From positions 1-20,895 of the forward strand of contig CAZEXK010000025.1 in assembly GCA_964516815.1 (NCBI GenBank): a stretch of 20,895 nt of DNA. Reading direction: 5' to 3'. The DNA is from CAIJNA01 sp964516815. GTDB lineage: Bacteria; Campylobacterota; Campylobacteria; Campylobacterales; Arcobacteraceae. Below the pieces are notes generated by a model. That model was not told the DNA's origin, did no database searches, and was given only the letters and a program-made list of their open reading frames with translations. The translations under genes were made by a program, and so were the position numbers. Positions 1 to 7,857 of this stretch are shown here, in pieces; position 1 is the first letter of the stretch, and every line of letters starts with the position of its first letter.

Positions 1-73
1 CTCTTAAAGTATTATTATTTAGGCATCTCAATTACATTCATATAATTAATCAATTTATTTAATTATAATTTTA

Positions 74-553
74 TTACAATTTAAGATTAAAGTAAAAATC
101 ATCTCCATTTTTGAATTTTACATAAATTATTATAAATTTTTTATTTTTTATTGCAACTTTAAATTTTATTACATTATTATGTACAATATCAATAAAACCT
201 TCATGAAGTTTAGTTTTACTTTGTATTCTATATAGTATATTTTTGTCTATTATTTTATATGTTACATATTCGTAAAATGGGTTATGAAAAGTATTTTTAG
301 TTTTAAAAGTTAATATTGCATTTTTATTTTTATCTTCAATTATTGAAAAATTTTCATTTATTTTTCTATTTACAATATCTTCAAAAAAAGTTTTTTTGAT
401 TTGTTTATAATTTTTTTGTTCATTTAATTTTTTACTATAAAATTTATTTGATTTTTCACTTTGTTCTAAGCTATTGTATAAAAATACAATTACAATTGAA
501 AACAATGTTATACTAATTAACATTTCTATTAATGTAAATGATTTTTTATTCAT
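74..553 (-). CDS. gspJ: Type II secretion minor pseudopilin, GspJ-like
   Basis: A 159-residue protein with a class III (prepilin) leader: a short basic N-terminus, then the FTLIEML motif with Glu at +5, followed by a hydrophobic helix to about residue 25. The remainder is polar with beta-like segments. Pseudopilins are cut by the prepilin peptidase GspO on the cytoplasmic face and build the periplasmic pseudopilus that drives the secretion piston. The residue before the cleavage point is Ser (KKS/F) rather than the usual Gly. The ATG abuts the stop codon of the preceding gspI-like gene (TAGATG), so the two are probably translationally coupled. The J assignment rests on position after an I-like gene and on size; the protein diverges too far for certainty, and it could be another minor pseudopilin. 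It is the last gene of the train visible here. Confidence 0.6.
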   Translation of the reverse strand: MNKKSFTLIEMLISITLFSIVIVFLYNSLEQSEKSNKFYSKKLNEQKNYKQIKKTFFEDIVNRKINENFSIIEDKNKNAILTFKTKNTFHNPFYEYVTYKIIDKNILYRIQSKTKLHEGFIDIVHNNVIKFKVAIKNKKFIIIYVKFKNGDDFYFNLKL

Positions 554-952
554 CTAATAAATCAACTTAAAAGTATAAAATACTTTGTTCATTTTATCTT
601 GTATTTTGTGTGTTTGTTTATATATTTCAACACTTACTACTAATTCATCATTACTTAAATCAATACTTTTTTCAAGTTCTGATTTCACAAAAACTTTTTG
701 TTCTTTAAGTTCTTTTCTAATATCATCATCTTTAAAATCTACTATTTTATCTAAGTAAACATTAGTATTGAAAACAGTCGTATTATTTTCATATAAAGTT
801 GATATACAAATATATTCACTGTTTTTATTACTAGTTGTTAAGTTTTGTAAAAACTGTATATTATTTTCTCTCATTTGTAAAATTGCAGTCATTACGATAC
901 TTAGTATTGAAACAGCAATCAACACTTCAATCAAAGAAAATGATTTTTTCAT
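554..952 (-). CDS. gspI: Type II secretion minor pseudopilin, GspI-like
   Basis: A 132-residue protein with a prepilin leader MKKS followed by FSLIEVLIAVSIL, carrying Glu at +5 of the mature form and a single N-terminal hydrophobic helix (about residues 5-25). GspI-type pseudopilins sit at the pseudopilus tip with J and K. The short length and the EVLIAVSIL helix fit GspI best among minor pseudopilins, but family membership below the prepilin class is an inference from gene order (after the E ATPase, before a J-like gene). As in its neighbour, Ser replaces the usual Gly at -1. It starts five bases after the gspE stop, within an A-rich stretch, and no clear Shine-Dalgarno sequence is seen. Confidence 0.6.
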   Translation of the reverse strand: MKKSFSLIEVLIAVSILSIVMTAILQMRENNIQFLQNLTTSNKNSEYICISTLYENNTTVFNTNVYLDKIVDFKDDDIRKELKEQKVFVKSELEKSIDLSNDELVVSVEIYKQTHKIQDKMNKVFYTFKLIY

Positions 953-957
953 TTTTT

Positions 958-2466
958 TTAATCTAGACCTATTCTAATAGCTTCTTGCAATGATGTTCTA
1001 CCATCTTTTATCATTATTTTCAACTGTTCTTTTATACTTATCATTCCATTTTTTCTGGCTAATATTTCTAAACTATTATCATCTATTTCATCTTTTAATG
1101 ACATTTTAATATCATCATTTATTACAAATAATTCTGCAATTGCCACTCTTTTTATATATCCTGTAAAATTACAATTTTTACAACCAACACTTTTATAAGC
1201 ATTTAAATTAGATTGTAAATTAAACTGCTCTAAATGATGCTTTGCAATTATATCTTCACTCTTACAATCATTACAAAGTTCACGAACCAACCTTTGTGCC
1301 ATAACGCCTAAAAGTGCAGATGAAATTAAAAACCTTTCAAGTCCCATATCTATTAATCTAGTTAATGCTGCTGGTGCTGTATTTGTATGTAGTGTAGAAA
1401 GTACTAAATGTCCTGTAAGTGCTGATTGAGCAGATATACTAGCCGTTTCATTATCTCTTATTTCACCAAGCATTATAATATCAGGATCTTGTCGTAAAAT
1501 ACTTCTAAGTCCAGAAGCAAAGGAAAGCCCTACTTTTGAATTAACTTGTATTTGATTTATATTATCACTTTTGTATTCTACTGGGTCTTCAATTGTTATT
1601 ATGTTTTTATCTCTACTTTGAATTTTTTGTAATAATGAATGTAAAGTTGTAGACTTTCCAGAACCAGTAGGTCCTGTAACTAAAATCATACCATGTGAAT
1701 TTTGAGTTAATTGTTCCAATGAATTTATAATACTATTATCAATTCCCAGCTCATTTAATGATGGTATATCTTCACTTTGCATCAATATTCTAAGAACAAC
1801 CCTCTCACCATGAAATGTAGGTAAAACAGACACCCTGATATCTAAAGTTTTACCAGAAAGATTAATAGAAGTTCTACCGTCTTGAGGCAATCTTTTTTCA
1901 GAAATGTCAAGCTGAGATATTACTTTTATTCTTGAAACCACTAGTGCCATTATTTTTTTATCTAATATTATATGTCTTGAGAGTACACCGTTTATTCTAT
2001 ATCTAACCTCACCTTTAAATTCATGAAGCTCAATATGAATATCACTTGCTTTTTTCTTAATCGCTTGATAAAAAAGTGAATTTACAAATTTTATAATAGG
2101 AGCAGATTCTTCACTTGTCATGATATCTGATGAAGTTTTTAAAAATTCAGCTACACTTATATCATCATCACTAATAACAGTTTCTTCTTGAACACTAGCT
2201 ATTTCATCCATTTGCTTATCTGTTTTTAGTTCAATATATTTTGTATATAAACTATCATAAGATATTTCATCCAAACAGATAACATTCATATCAAAATCAT
2301 TTTTTGATATAAAATCAAAAGAAATACTCAAGTGTTTATTACATACAAATATAACTTCATCATCTTCAAATACCCCAAAAAGTACAAAATTCTTTAGTGC
2401 AAGTTCATATTTATTATGTTCTATTGTAGTTAAATTATTTGCATGTACTTCTTGTAAGTTTAACAT
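958..2466 (-). CDS. gspE: Type II secretion ATPase GspE
   Basis: A 502-residue cytoplasmic secretion ATPase of the GspE/PilB class that powers pseudopilus assembly. Visible landmarks are an N-terminal adaptor region (about 1-110), the N2 domain with ASDIHIE (140-146), Walker A GPTGSGKST (265-273), the Asp box TIEDPVEY (291-298), Walker B DIIMLGEIRD (329-338) and the His box ending LSTLHTNT (356-363). Two CxxC pairs (Cys398/Cys401 and Cys429/Cys432) form the zinc-binding tetracysteine finger typical of GspE and PilB and absent from PilT, which argues for an assembly rather than a retraction ATPase. The N-terminal domain, which in other systems docks on GspL, is short. The gene follows gspD with only 3 bases between stop and ATG. 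The family call is firm. T2SS rather than type IV pilus follows from the gspC and gspL neighbours. Confidence 0.93.
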   Translation of the reverse strand: MLNLQEVHANNLTTIEHNKYELALKNFVLFGVFEDDEVIFVCNKHLSISFDFISKNDFDMNVICLDEISYDSLYTKYIELKTDKQMDEIASVQEETVISDDDISVAEFLKTSSDIMTSEESAPIIKFVNSLFYQAIKKKASDIHIELHEFKGEVRYRINGVLSRHIILDKKIMALVVSRIKVISQLDISEKRLPQDGRTSINLSGKTLDIRVSVLPTFHGERVVLRILMQSEDIPSLNELGIDNSIINSLEQLTQNSHGMILVTGPTGSGKSTTLHSLLQKIQSRDKNIITIEDPVEYKSDNINQIQVNSKVGLSFASGLRSILRQDPDIIMLGEIRDNETASISAQSALTGHLVLSTLHTNTAPAALTRLIDMGLERFLISSALLGVMAQRLVRELCNDCKSEDIIAKHHLEQFNLQSNLNAYKSVGCKNCNFTGYIKRVAIAELFVINDDIKMSLKDEIDDNSLEILARKNGMISIKEQLKIMIKDGRTSLQEAIRIGLD

Positions 2467-2469
2467 ATA

Positions 2470-4347
2470 TTAAATTCCATACATTCTATTTATTGAGTCA
2501 TCTTTTAAAATGTGATTTTGTTTTTTACTTTTATATGTATTATTATCCTCATTATTTTCTAGTTTTTTTATAGCCTCATTAGTGTACTTCTCTTCAAGTG
2601 CTTTTAAATTTGTAAGTTTATTTCTAATAAATGTTAAATCTTTACTTTTAGGAACTATGTAAGGTGTGATTATTATTACTAAATTGATCTTATCATTTGC
2701 ATTTGCATTGTTTCTAAACAATGTTCCTAAAATAGGGATATCTCCAAGTAGTGGTAGCTTATCTATTGTATTACTATTTATACTTCTAGTATATCCACCT
2801 AGTATTACGCTCTCTCCATCATTTACAATTGCAGTTGTGCTAAGTTCTTTTTTTGATGTATTTGGTTGATCATTAGCACCTTCTTGATTTGTAACATCTT
2901 CAATTTTAGTATCAATTTCTAATAATACTTTTCCACCATTTGATATTCTAGGTTTTATTTTCAAAGTAAGTCCTATATCTTCTCGTGTAAATGACTCTGT
3001 TGAAGCTGTTCCGTTTGTTTTAGAAGATTTAACTGAAACTGTTTGCCCAACATATATAGAACTAGCTTTGTTATTTAAACATAATAATGATGGTTCACTT
3101 ACAATATCAGCTGCACCATTTTTATTTAATAAATTCAAAGAGATTCCTAGAGATAGTGCCGAATCAAGACCATTTAAACTAAAACCAGTTGAAGCAATAG
3201 CATCAGTAGCTAAACTTACTTTTCCATTTAGTGCAGAAGTAAAACTTGCAAGCCCTTTAGAACCTTTTTCAAAGGCACTTAATCCGTACTTAATACCAAC
3301 GTCTTTAGTTTTATTATCACTAATTTCAATAATTCTAGCTTTTACATATACTTGTTGTTTTTCAATATCAAGTTTTGAAATTAATTCTTCAAAATACAAT
3401 AACTGTTTTTTTGCTCCCATAAGTATTATAGCATTCGATTCGTCATCACTAGATACATATGGTTTTTTATCTTCATCTTTATATTTTTTATTTGCAATTA
3501 TTCCTGCAAGTATTTTAATTACTGATACAGATTGAGCATTTTTAAGATATATAACTTTTACTGTTTTTTCAACTAAAGAACCTTTTTTATCTAATTTTTG
3601 TAAATATTTTTCTAAATATCTAACATTTTTTCTTTTTCCTACTAACATTATAGAATTTGTATCTTTGTTTAATAATGCAGTAACTTTTTCTTTTTCTACT
3701 TTTTCATTATAAATAGTTTTAGCTATATTTTTTATGTCAGTTATTATACTAGAGGCATCAATATTATTAAGTTTTACAGTTTTTACATACTTTTTAGCAT
3801 CTCTTGAAATAATTAATATTACTTTTTTAATAGTATCAATATTTCTTGAAAAATCAGTAATAATTATACTATTTGATGATTTATCTGTAACCAACTTAGC
3901 ACTTCTAGAAATAAGATGTCTTATTTTTGAACTTACATAATCCACATTTGCATTATTAACTGCAAATATTTCAGTAACCATTTGAAATGTTTTTATTTTT
4001 TCATTATTTACTACAGGCATATTATGTTTAGCTGCATCGTTTATTCTAACGACTCTCATTAGTCCACCACTATCAATTAATGTATAACCTTTACCTTCTA
4101 ATACATAAGTTAAAACTTCAATTAACTTATCTTTTTTAAGTGGTTTATTTGATATAAAATCAACCTTACCACTTATTTTGTGCTCAATTAAAATATTTTT
4201 ATTTATTATTTTAGAAGTGACTTTTATCAAATCATTTATATCTAAGTTTTTAAAATTTATATTAATAGTTTCATCATTTGATGCATTTATACTTGTTGCA
4301 CCTAAACATATTATTAAAACTATTGCTATAACATTAGTTAATTTCAT
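2470..4347 (-). CDS. gspD: Type II secretion secretin GspD
   Basis: Outer-membrane secretin that forms the multimeric exit channel. With the chosen start the protein has 625 residues: signal peptide MKLTNVIAIVLIICLGATSINA, an N0 domain (about 29-101), three repeated N1-N3 ring domains (about 119-325) and the secretin core (about 330-565) with the signature LPLLGDIPILGTLFR near 531-545. A further in-frame ATG at 4365 lies upstream, but GGAGAT at 4353-4358 is five bases from the 4347 ATG, and that start leaves a clean signal peptide. The start overlaps the end of gspC by 14 bases. The tail after the core is short, Asn/Lys-rich and lacks an obvious pilotin-binding S domain. The order C-D-E is the classical one. 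Competence secretins of Campylobacter (CtsD) belong to the same superfamily, so a DNA-uptake role cannot be excluded. Confidence 0.92.
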   Translation of the reverse strand: MKLTNVIAIVLIICLGATSINASNDETININFKNLDINDLIKVTSKIINKNILIEHKISGKVDFISNKPLKKDKLIEVLTYVLEGKGYTLIDSGGLMRVVRINDAAKHNMPVVNNEKIKTFQMVTEIFAVNNANVDYVSSKIRHLISRSAKLVTDKSSNSIIITDFSRNIDTIKKVILIISRDAKKYVKTVKLNNIDASSIITDIKNIAKTIYNEKVEKEKVTALLNKDTNSIMLVGKRKNVRYLEKYLQKLDKKGSLVEKTVKVIYLKNAQSVSVIKILAGIIANKKYKDEDKKPYVSSDDESNAIILMGAKKQLLYFEELISKLDIEKQQVYVKARIIEISDNKTKDVGIKYGLSAFEKGSKGLASFTSALNGKVSLATDAIASTGFSLNGLDSALSLGISLNLLNKNGAADIVSEPSLLCLNNKASSIYVGQTVSVKSSKTNGTASTESFTREDIGLTLKIKPRISNGGKVLLEIDTKIEDVTNQEGANDQPNTSKKELSTTAIVNDGESVILGGYTRSINSNTIDKLPLLGDIPILGTLFRNNANANDKINLVIIITPYIVPKSKDLTFIRNKLTNLKALEEKYTNEAIKKLENNEDNNTYKSKKQNHILKDDSINRMYGI

Positions 4348-5170
4348 AAAATATCTCCATTTCATTATTACCTCTTAATATCTTAATATTAAGATTGCTT
4401 ATTGTGTTTATTTTTTTATATATACTAAAAGCATCATTGTAGCTTTTCAATTCTACATTATTAATACTTTTAATTATATCACCTTTTTTTAAACCAATTT
4501 TATAAAAAGCTGATTGTTTGTTAATCTTATTAATAATAAATCCATTTATATTTTTTTTATCTTTTATAGGACTTATTGCTATATCGTCCCATATTTTATC
4601 AAAATTTTCTATATAGTTATTAACTAAACTTCTTTTTATACTAACTTGATCATCATTTACAACTATTAATTTTGTAGTTTTTACATTTTTTTTGATTGTA
4701 TTGACTTCATATTTTAAATCACTTTTATCGCTTATACTTAATTTATATTCTTTATTAGCATTATTAGTAAAAACAACATATGATTTGTGTATTTCATTTA
4801 GCGTATATTCTTTAAATTTTTCACCATTTTCTAATATCACTGTGTCATTTTTATTATTTTCTTTTATTATAATAAACCCATTGTTTGATCCCATATCATA
4901 TATAGCTAAAAGTTCAATATTTTCTAATAATTCATAATTTTGAACTTTTTTTACCATAATTTTTTCTTTTTTTATTATAGTTTTTTCTTTTTTATATGCG
5001 TTATTTATATTATATCTTTTATAAGTAAGTACATGTTTATTATTTTGTGATACGATTGGTGCGTTTGCAGGTAAAATAAAGTATAAAATTGTATCAATTA
5101 TATAAGCTAATAAGATAACAAAAACAAAAGGAATTATTTTCTTTCCTAAAGAATTATAAGGAATATTCAT
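4334..5170 (-). CDS. gspC: Type II secretion inner-membrane protein GspC with PDZ domain
   Basis: A 278-residue bitopic protein matching the GspC layout: a short cytoplasmic N-terminus, one membrane helix (about 12-33), a linker rich in Lys, an HR (homology region) domain (about 78-147) recognisable from ELLAIYDMGSNNGFIII followed by a vGe-like turn and the final EYKLSI strand, and a C-terminal PDZ domain (about 208-278) with the KIGLKKGDIIKSINNVEL core. In known systems HR contacts the N0 domain of GspD and so links the inner-membrane platform to the secretin; PDZ influences substrate choice. This HR plus PDZ pairing is the best sign that the cluster is a true type II secretion system rather than a type IV pilus, which lacks GspC. 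The start overlaps gspN-like by 17 bases, and AGGG lies upstream of the ATG. Confidence 0.85.
   Translation of the reverse strand: MNIPYNSLGKKIIPFVFVILLAYIIDTILYFILPANAPIVSQNNKHVLTYKRYNINNAYKKEKTIIKKEKIMVKKVQNYELLENIELLAIYDMGSNNGFIIIKENNKNDTVILENGEKFKEYTLNEIHKSYVVFTNNANKEYKLSISDKSDLKYEVNTIKKNVKTTKLIVVNDDQVSIKRSLVNNYIENFDKIWDDIAISPIKDKKNINGFIINKINKQSAFYKIGLKKGDIIKSINNVELKSYNDAFSIYKKINTISNLNIKILRGNNEMEIFYEIN
4353..4358 (-). promoter_or_regulatory. Ribosome binding site deciding the gspD start
   Basis: On the minus strand GGAGAT lies five bases before the ATG at 4345-4347. It falls between that ATG and the longer in-frame start at 4365, so it supports the shorter protein, which also begins directly with a typical signal peptide. 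Confidence 0.7.
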
Positions 5171-5684
5171 ATGTATAACCCTTTGTATTCTTATTGTATT
5201 TCATTTTTTTTAATATTTTAGGATAAGTATTTTTAAAATGACTAGAGACACTTACATCTAAATATAATTTTTTCTTATAAAAATCAAAATAACCATTGGC
5301 TTTATACAAAGATGTATTAATATTTATAGTTATACTCAATGGATTAAAAACACTATATTTTAATGTTGCTATATTTATTTTAGAGGGAAGTATATGATTT
5401 AAACTATCATCTAGTTTGATACTATCAATTAGCATTGTATTTGCATAAATTAAAGTAAAAATATTAATTGTTTGAATTTGTGCAATTTCAATGCCATCAT
5501 ATACTAATATAGCATTTTTAATATTCATACTAAACAGTGAATCATCATATTCATAAGTTTTTAGTACAATTTTATTGTTATACAGCTTATTTAATGCCAC
5601 ATTAAAAATTCGTTCTTTAGGTGAAAAAATTATTAAAAATATAAAAAATAATATTGTTAAGCTAATATATTTTAAATATTTCAT
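5154..5684 (-). CDS. gspN: GspN-like type II secretion accessory protein
   Basis: A 176-residue protein with one N-terminal membrane helix (about 5-22) and a periplasmic remainder rich in beta strands, including repeated short segments around IEIAQIQTINIF and KINIATLKYSVF that resemble the AsmA-like fold of GspN. GspN is an optional T2SS component whose role is poorly understood. The assignment rests on topology, size and position between gspM-like and gspC; the sequence itself is too divergent to name with confidence. The ATG overlaps the gspM stop by one base (TAATG), which implies coupled translation. It might instead be an unrelated family specific to this lineage. Confidence 0.5.
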   Translation of the reverse strand: MKYLKYISLTILFFIFLIIFSPKERIFNVALNKLYNNKIVLKTYEYDDSLFSMNIKNAILVYDGIEIAQIQTINIFTLIYANTMLIDSIKLDDSLNHILPSKINIATLKYSVFNPLSITININTSLYKANGYFDFYKKKLYLDVSVSSHFKNTYPKILKKMKYNKNTKGYTYEYSL

Positions 5685-6082
5685 TATAAATTACCAACTT
5701 CAATTTCTAAAAAATTTTCTTTAATAATTAACTTTGTAATATTTAATTTTTTGTTTAAAAGCTTATTAGTAAAATCATGAATTTTTTGTGTAGTGATATT
5801 ACTAACTTTTACTTTTATTTGTTTGTTTTTGTATACAATTTCAGCATTATTAATATTAGAAGATTTAATAAGTTTCTCCATAATTATTTTTTGTTTTTGT
5901 ATATCTGACCAAGATGAAAAAACTTCATTATATTCCAATGCTAGCTTTTTATAATTTTGATAATTTATTTCTTTCTTTTTAATATTATTGATTGCACTAA
6001 AAAATAATACTACAGAAATAAGCAACACAAATATTGAACCTAAAAGTAAAAAAATAGGATTGATTTTTTTAATATTATTCAT
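5684..6082 (-). CDS. gspM: Type II secretion inner-membrane protein GspM-like
   Basis: A 132-residue bitopic protein: a short cytoplasmic N-terminus, a membrane helix at about 11-30, a likely coiled-coil linker (about 33-70) and a C-terminal periplasmic region with alternating strands and helix consistent with the ferredoxin-like fold of GspM. GspM pairs with GspL to hold the ATPase at the membrane. The gene starts inside the end of the gspL-like gene (ATGA, 4-base overlap), the standard L-M arrangement. Sequence conservation in this family is very low, so the call leans on topology and position. Confidence 0.65.
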   Translation of the reverse strand: MNNIKKINPIFLLLGSIFVLLISVVLFFSAINNIKKKEINYQNYKKLALEYNEVFSSWSDIQKQKIIMEKLIKSSNINNAEIVYKNKQIKVKVSNITTQKIHDFTNKLLNKKLNITKLIIKENFLEIEVGNL

Positions 6083-6987
6083 ATTTTTAACTCTGCTACA
6101 AAAGTATTTTGTTCAATTTTAAATGCAACGTTGTTATATTTATTCTCAATATATTTTTTAATTAAAATACGGCTTTTTTTCTCAAATCTTACTTTTAAAA
6201 TATTATTTCTAAATTCAATATCTATAACTTTAGTATTTACAATTTTTTTATAGTTTAAAATATATTCCAAAGCACTAGTAAATTTTTCATATTTCTCTTT
6301 AACTTTGCTATATTCAACAATAAGTGATTTAGTTTGTATTTTTGAAGGTAAAAGTTTATATTTTTTTGTAACTTCATTTGTTTTGTTTACATAATTACTA
6401 GCTATTGTATTTATATAAATAGTTTTTGCAAAAGTAAATACAGAAAATAGCATAATCATTACACTTAATATTATAGATGTTTTAAGTTCTATATATTTTG
6501 AAGCTTGATTAATAGTTATTTTGTATTTAGATAACTTTATGCTATCATAATCAAAAGCATCACAAATAATATTTTGAGCAATATTTTGTGGCAATTTAAT
6601 AATACTATCATCTTGTAAAGAATATATACTATTTTTTATTTTATAACATTTACCTTCATTAAATTGATTTATAAATTCATTTTGTGCAAAGTAGATATCG
6701 CAAATAAGTTTTATTTGTAAATTTGAAGACTTAATTGCATTTATAATATCAGCTTCTTTATATGCAAAACAAATATACTTATGTTCTTGTTTTTTTATAA
6801 TATAGTATTTATAATTTGTAGTATCAAAATAGTCTTCAAAAAAGCTAGGTAAGACTGCTAGTACATCTTTATGTGATGATATTGGAATATCAAATACCCT
6901 TATCCAATAAAATTCACAAGATAATATTAAGTTTACTTTTTCATTAACAATAAAATTTGAATTTTTTTGTAAAAATAATGTTTTCAT
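6079..6987 (-). CDS. gspL: Type II secretion inner-membrane protein GspL-like, short form
   Basis: A 302-residue protein with about 168 cytoplasmic residues, one membrane helix (about 170-190), a likely coiled coil (about 200-240) and a periplasmic ferredoxin-like end (about 245-302). This matches the GspL plan, in which the cytoplasmic part recruits the GspE ATPase and the periplasmic part dimerises with GspM. The cytoplasmic part is clearly shorter than the roughly 240-residue actin-like region of well-studied GspL proteins, so it appears to be a reduced version. The motif IRVFDIPISS near residues 29-38 recalls the strand typical of GspL/PilM-like N-termini. It is the first gene of the secretion block; a probable promoter lies immediately upstream and no Shine-Dalgarno sequence is seen. 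Confidence 0.68.
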   Translation of the reverse strand: MKTLFLQKNSNFIVNEKVNLILSCEFYWIRVFDIPISSHKDVLAVLPSFFEDYFDTTNYKYYIIKKQEHKYICFAYKEADIINAIKSSNLQIKLICDIYFAQNEFINQFNEGKCYKIKNSIYSLQDDSIIKLPQNIAQNIICDAFDYDSIKLSKYKITINQASKYIELKTSIILSVMIMLFSVFTFAKTIYINTIASNYVNKTNEVTKKYKLLPSKIQTKSLIVEYSKVKEKYEKFTSALEYILNYKKIVNTKVIDIEFRNNILKVRFEKKSRILIKKYIENKYNNVAFKIEQNTFVAELKI

Positions 6988-6996
6988 ATAGAGTTA

Positions 6997-7005
6997 ATTA
7001 TAACA
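6997..7005 (-). promoter_or_regulatory. Extended -10 promoter for the gsp operon
   Basis: The minus strand reads TGTTATAAT, a perfect extended -10 (TGnTATAAT), ten bases (9 between) before the gspL ATG, in the 27-base gap after the preceding gene. Initiation about seven bases downstream would start the transcript only two to four bases before the ATG, giving an almost leaderless message, in keeping with the missing Shine-Dalgarno sequence. No -35 is evident, which is common in this phylum. Confidence 0.55.
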
Positions 7006-7014
7006 AAATCATAC

Positions 7015-7314
7015 TTATACACTACATCCTTGTCCTACACTATTATGCACTTCTACAAGTCCACAAGATGAACATCTGTATTCGTATTCTTTTATTCCAC
7101 TGCATCCATGATTTTTTAGTAACTTGACATGTATTACATCTATTTTGAAGTATGAACCACTTTGTTCATCTTTAAAACTTTTAAAACTAGCTTCACAACT
7201 AGGACATTTCCCTTCTTCTAATGTCATTTGTCTGGATTTTTTACTCTTAAATAAAAGCAATACTGAGAATATAAACATTAAAAGTAATAAAGCAAAAGAT
7301 ATAATTGTATACAA
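7015..7314 (-). CDS. Small membrane-anchored cysteine-cluster (zinc-ribbon-like) protein
   Basis: A 99-residue protein of unknown function. Residues 3-23 form a single membrane helix followed by a basic KSKKSR stretch, which suggests the C-terminal part faces the cytoplasm. The soluble part has Cys37-x-x-Cys40 and Cys81-x-x-Cys84, the spacing of a zinc ribbon, plus Cys71 and Cys97. The start codon is TTG: AAAGGA at 7321-7326 sits six bases upstream and no in-frame ATG occurs before the middle of the membrane helix. It follows the rhomboid gene by 12 bases. No family is recognised, and zinc binding is inferred from the cysteine pattern only. Confidence 0.72.
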   Translation of the reverse strand: MYTIISFALLLLMFIFSVLLLFKSKKSRQMTLEEGKCPSCEASFKSFKDEQSGSYFKIDVIHVKLLKNHGCSGIKEYEYRCSSCGLVEVHNSVGQGCSV

Positions 7315-7320
7315 AATAAT

Positions 7321-7326
7321 TCCTTT
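7321..7326 (-). promoter_or_regulatory. Ribosome binding site supporting a TTG start
   Basis: Minus-strand AAAGGA lies six bases before TTG at 7312-7314. It partly fills the short gap after the rhomboid stop codon and is the main reason to accept the TTG as the start of the cysteine-cluster protein. Confidence 0.65.
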
Positions 7327-7857
7327 TTATATAATATAACTTGTAATAAACCCTATGATAAAACCAATCAAGTGTGTATACCAAGCAACTGAAAAACCAA
7401 ATAACAATGGTACAAAAGATATAAGTAATATAAAAATAATCATTACGTTTCTTTGTTCTTTATATTTTAATGCAATATATCCAAATAAAACAGATATAGC
7501 TCCACTAGCACCCACAACATTACTATATTGTTCAAAATAGTACATATAAAATATAGTTCCAATTGATGTTAAAATACCACCTACGATGTATAAAAATAAA
7601 AACTTATATTTACCAATATTGTGTTCAAGTAGATTCCCAAATTGCCATAAAACTATCATATTCATAATTAAATGTTCATATGAACCATGAGCAAAAATAG
7701 TGCTCAAAGCCTGATAATATCTTTTTTCTTCTAAAAAGGATACATTTAAACCTAGTATTAAAGTACCATTTATATAATTCATTTGGAATAAATACATAAA
7801 TATAGTTAACAAAATAATAATATTTGTTAACGTTAGTGTTTTTTTATGACTTTGCAT
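7327..7857 (-). CDS. Rhomboid family intramembrane serine protease
   Basis: A 176-residue polytopic protein with about six membrane helices, the minimal bacterial rhomboid core. The catalytic dyad is visible: Ser118 in GASGA (116-120) and His162 in WYTHLIGF, with the conserved HxxxN motif in helix 2 (His62, Asn66) that supports the oxyanion hole. Rhomboids cut transmembrane helices of client proteins within the inner membrane; bacterial substrates are mostly unknown, the Providencia TatA case being a classic exception. The gene overlaps the upstream 78-residue membrane protein gene by 14 bases and lies downstream of lon in the same direction, so it is probably co-transcribed with that protease. 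Whether it acts on the neighbouring envelope proteins cannot be told from sequence. Confidence 0.93.
   Translation of the reverse strand: MQSHKKTLTLTNIIILLTIFMYLFQMNYINGTLILGLNVSFLEEKRYYQALSTIFAHGSYEHLIMNMIVLWQFGNLLEHNIGKYKFLFLYIVGGILTSIGTIFYMYYFEQYSNVVGASGAISVLFGYIALKYKEQRNVMIIFILLISFVPLLFGFSVAWYTHLIGFIIGFITSYII

Noticed and set aside
1..62. Plus-strand frames open from the window edge (stops at 43-45 and 60-62) that could be the C-terminus of a convergent gene
   Set aside because: Only 14 to 19 codons of AT-rich sequence are visible with no recognisable motif; no minus-strand gene start is seen in 1-73 either, so nothing can be claimed.
768..977. Plus-strand open frame opposite gspI
   Set aside because: It is the reverse of a confidently recognised pseudopilin gene; no ribosome binding site or homology supports it.
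4345..4365. The longer gspD start MKWRYF at 4365
   Set aside because: The GGAGAT site lies downstream of it and correctly placed for the 4347 ATG, which directly begins a standard signal peptide.
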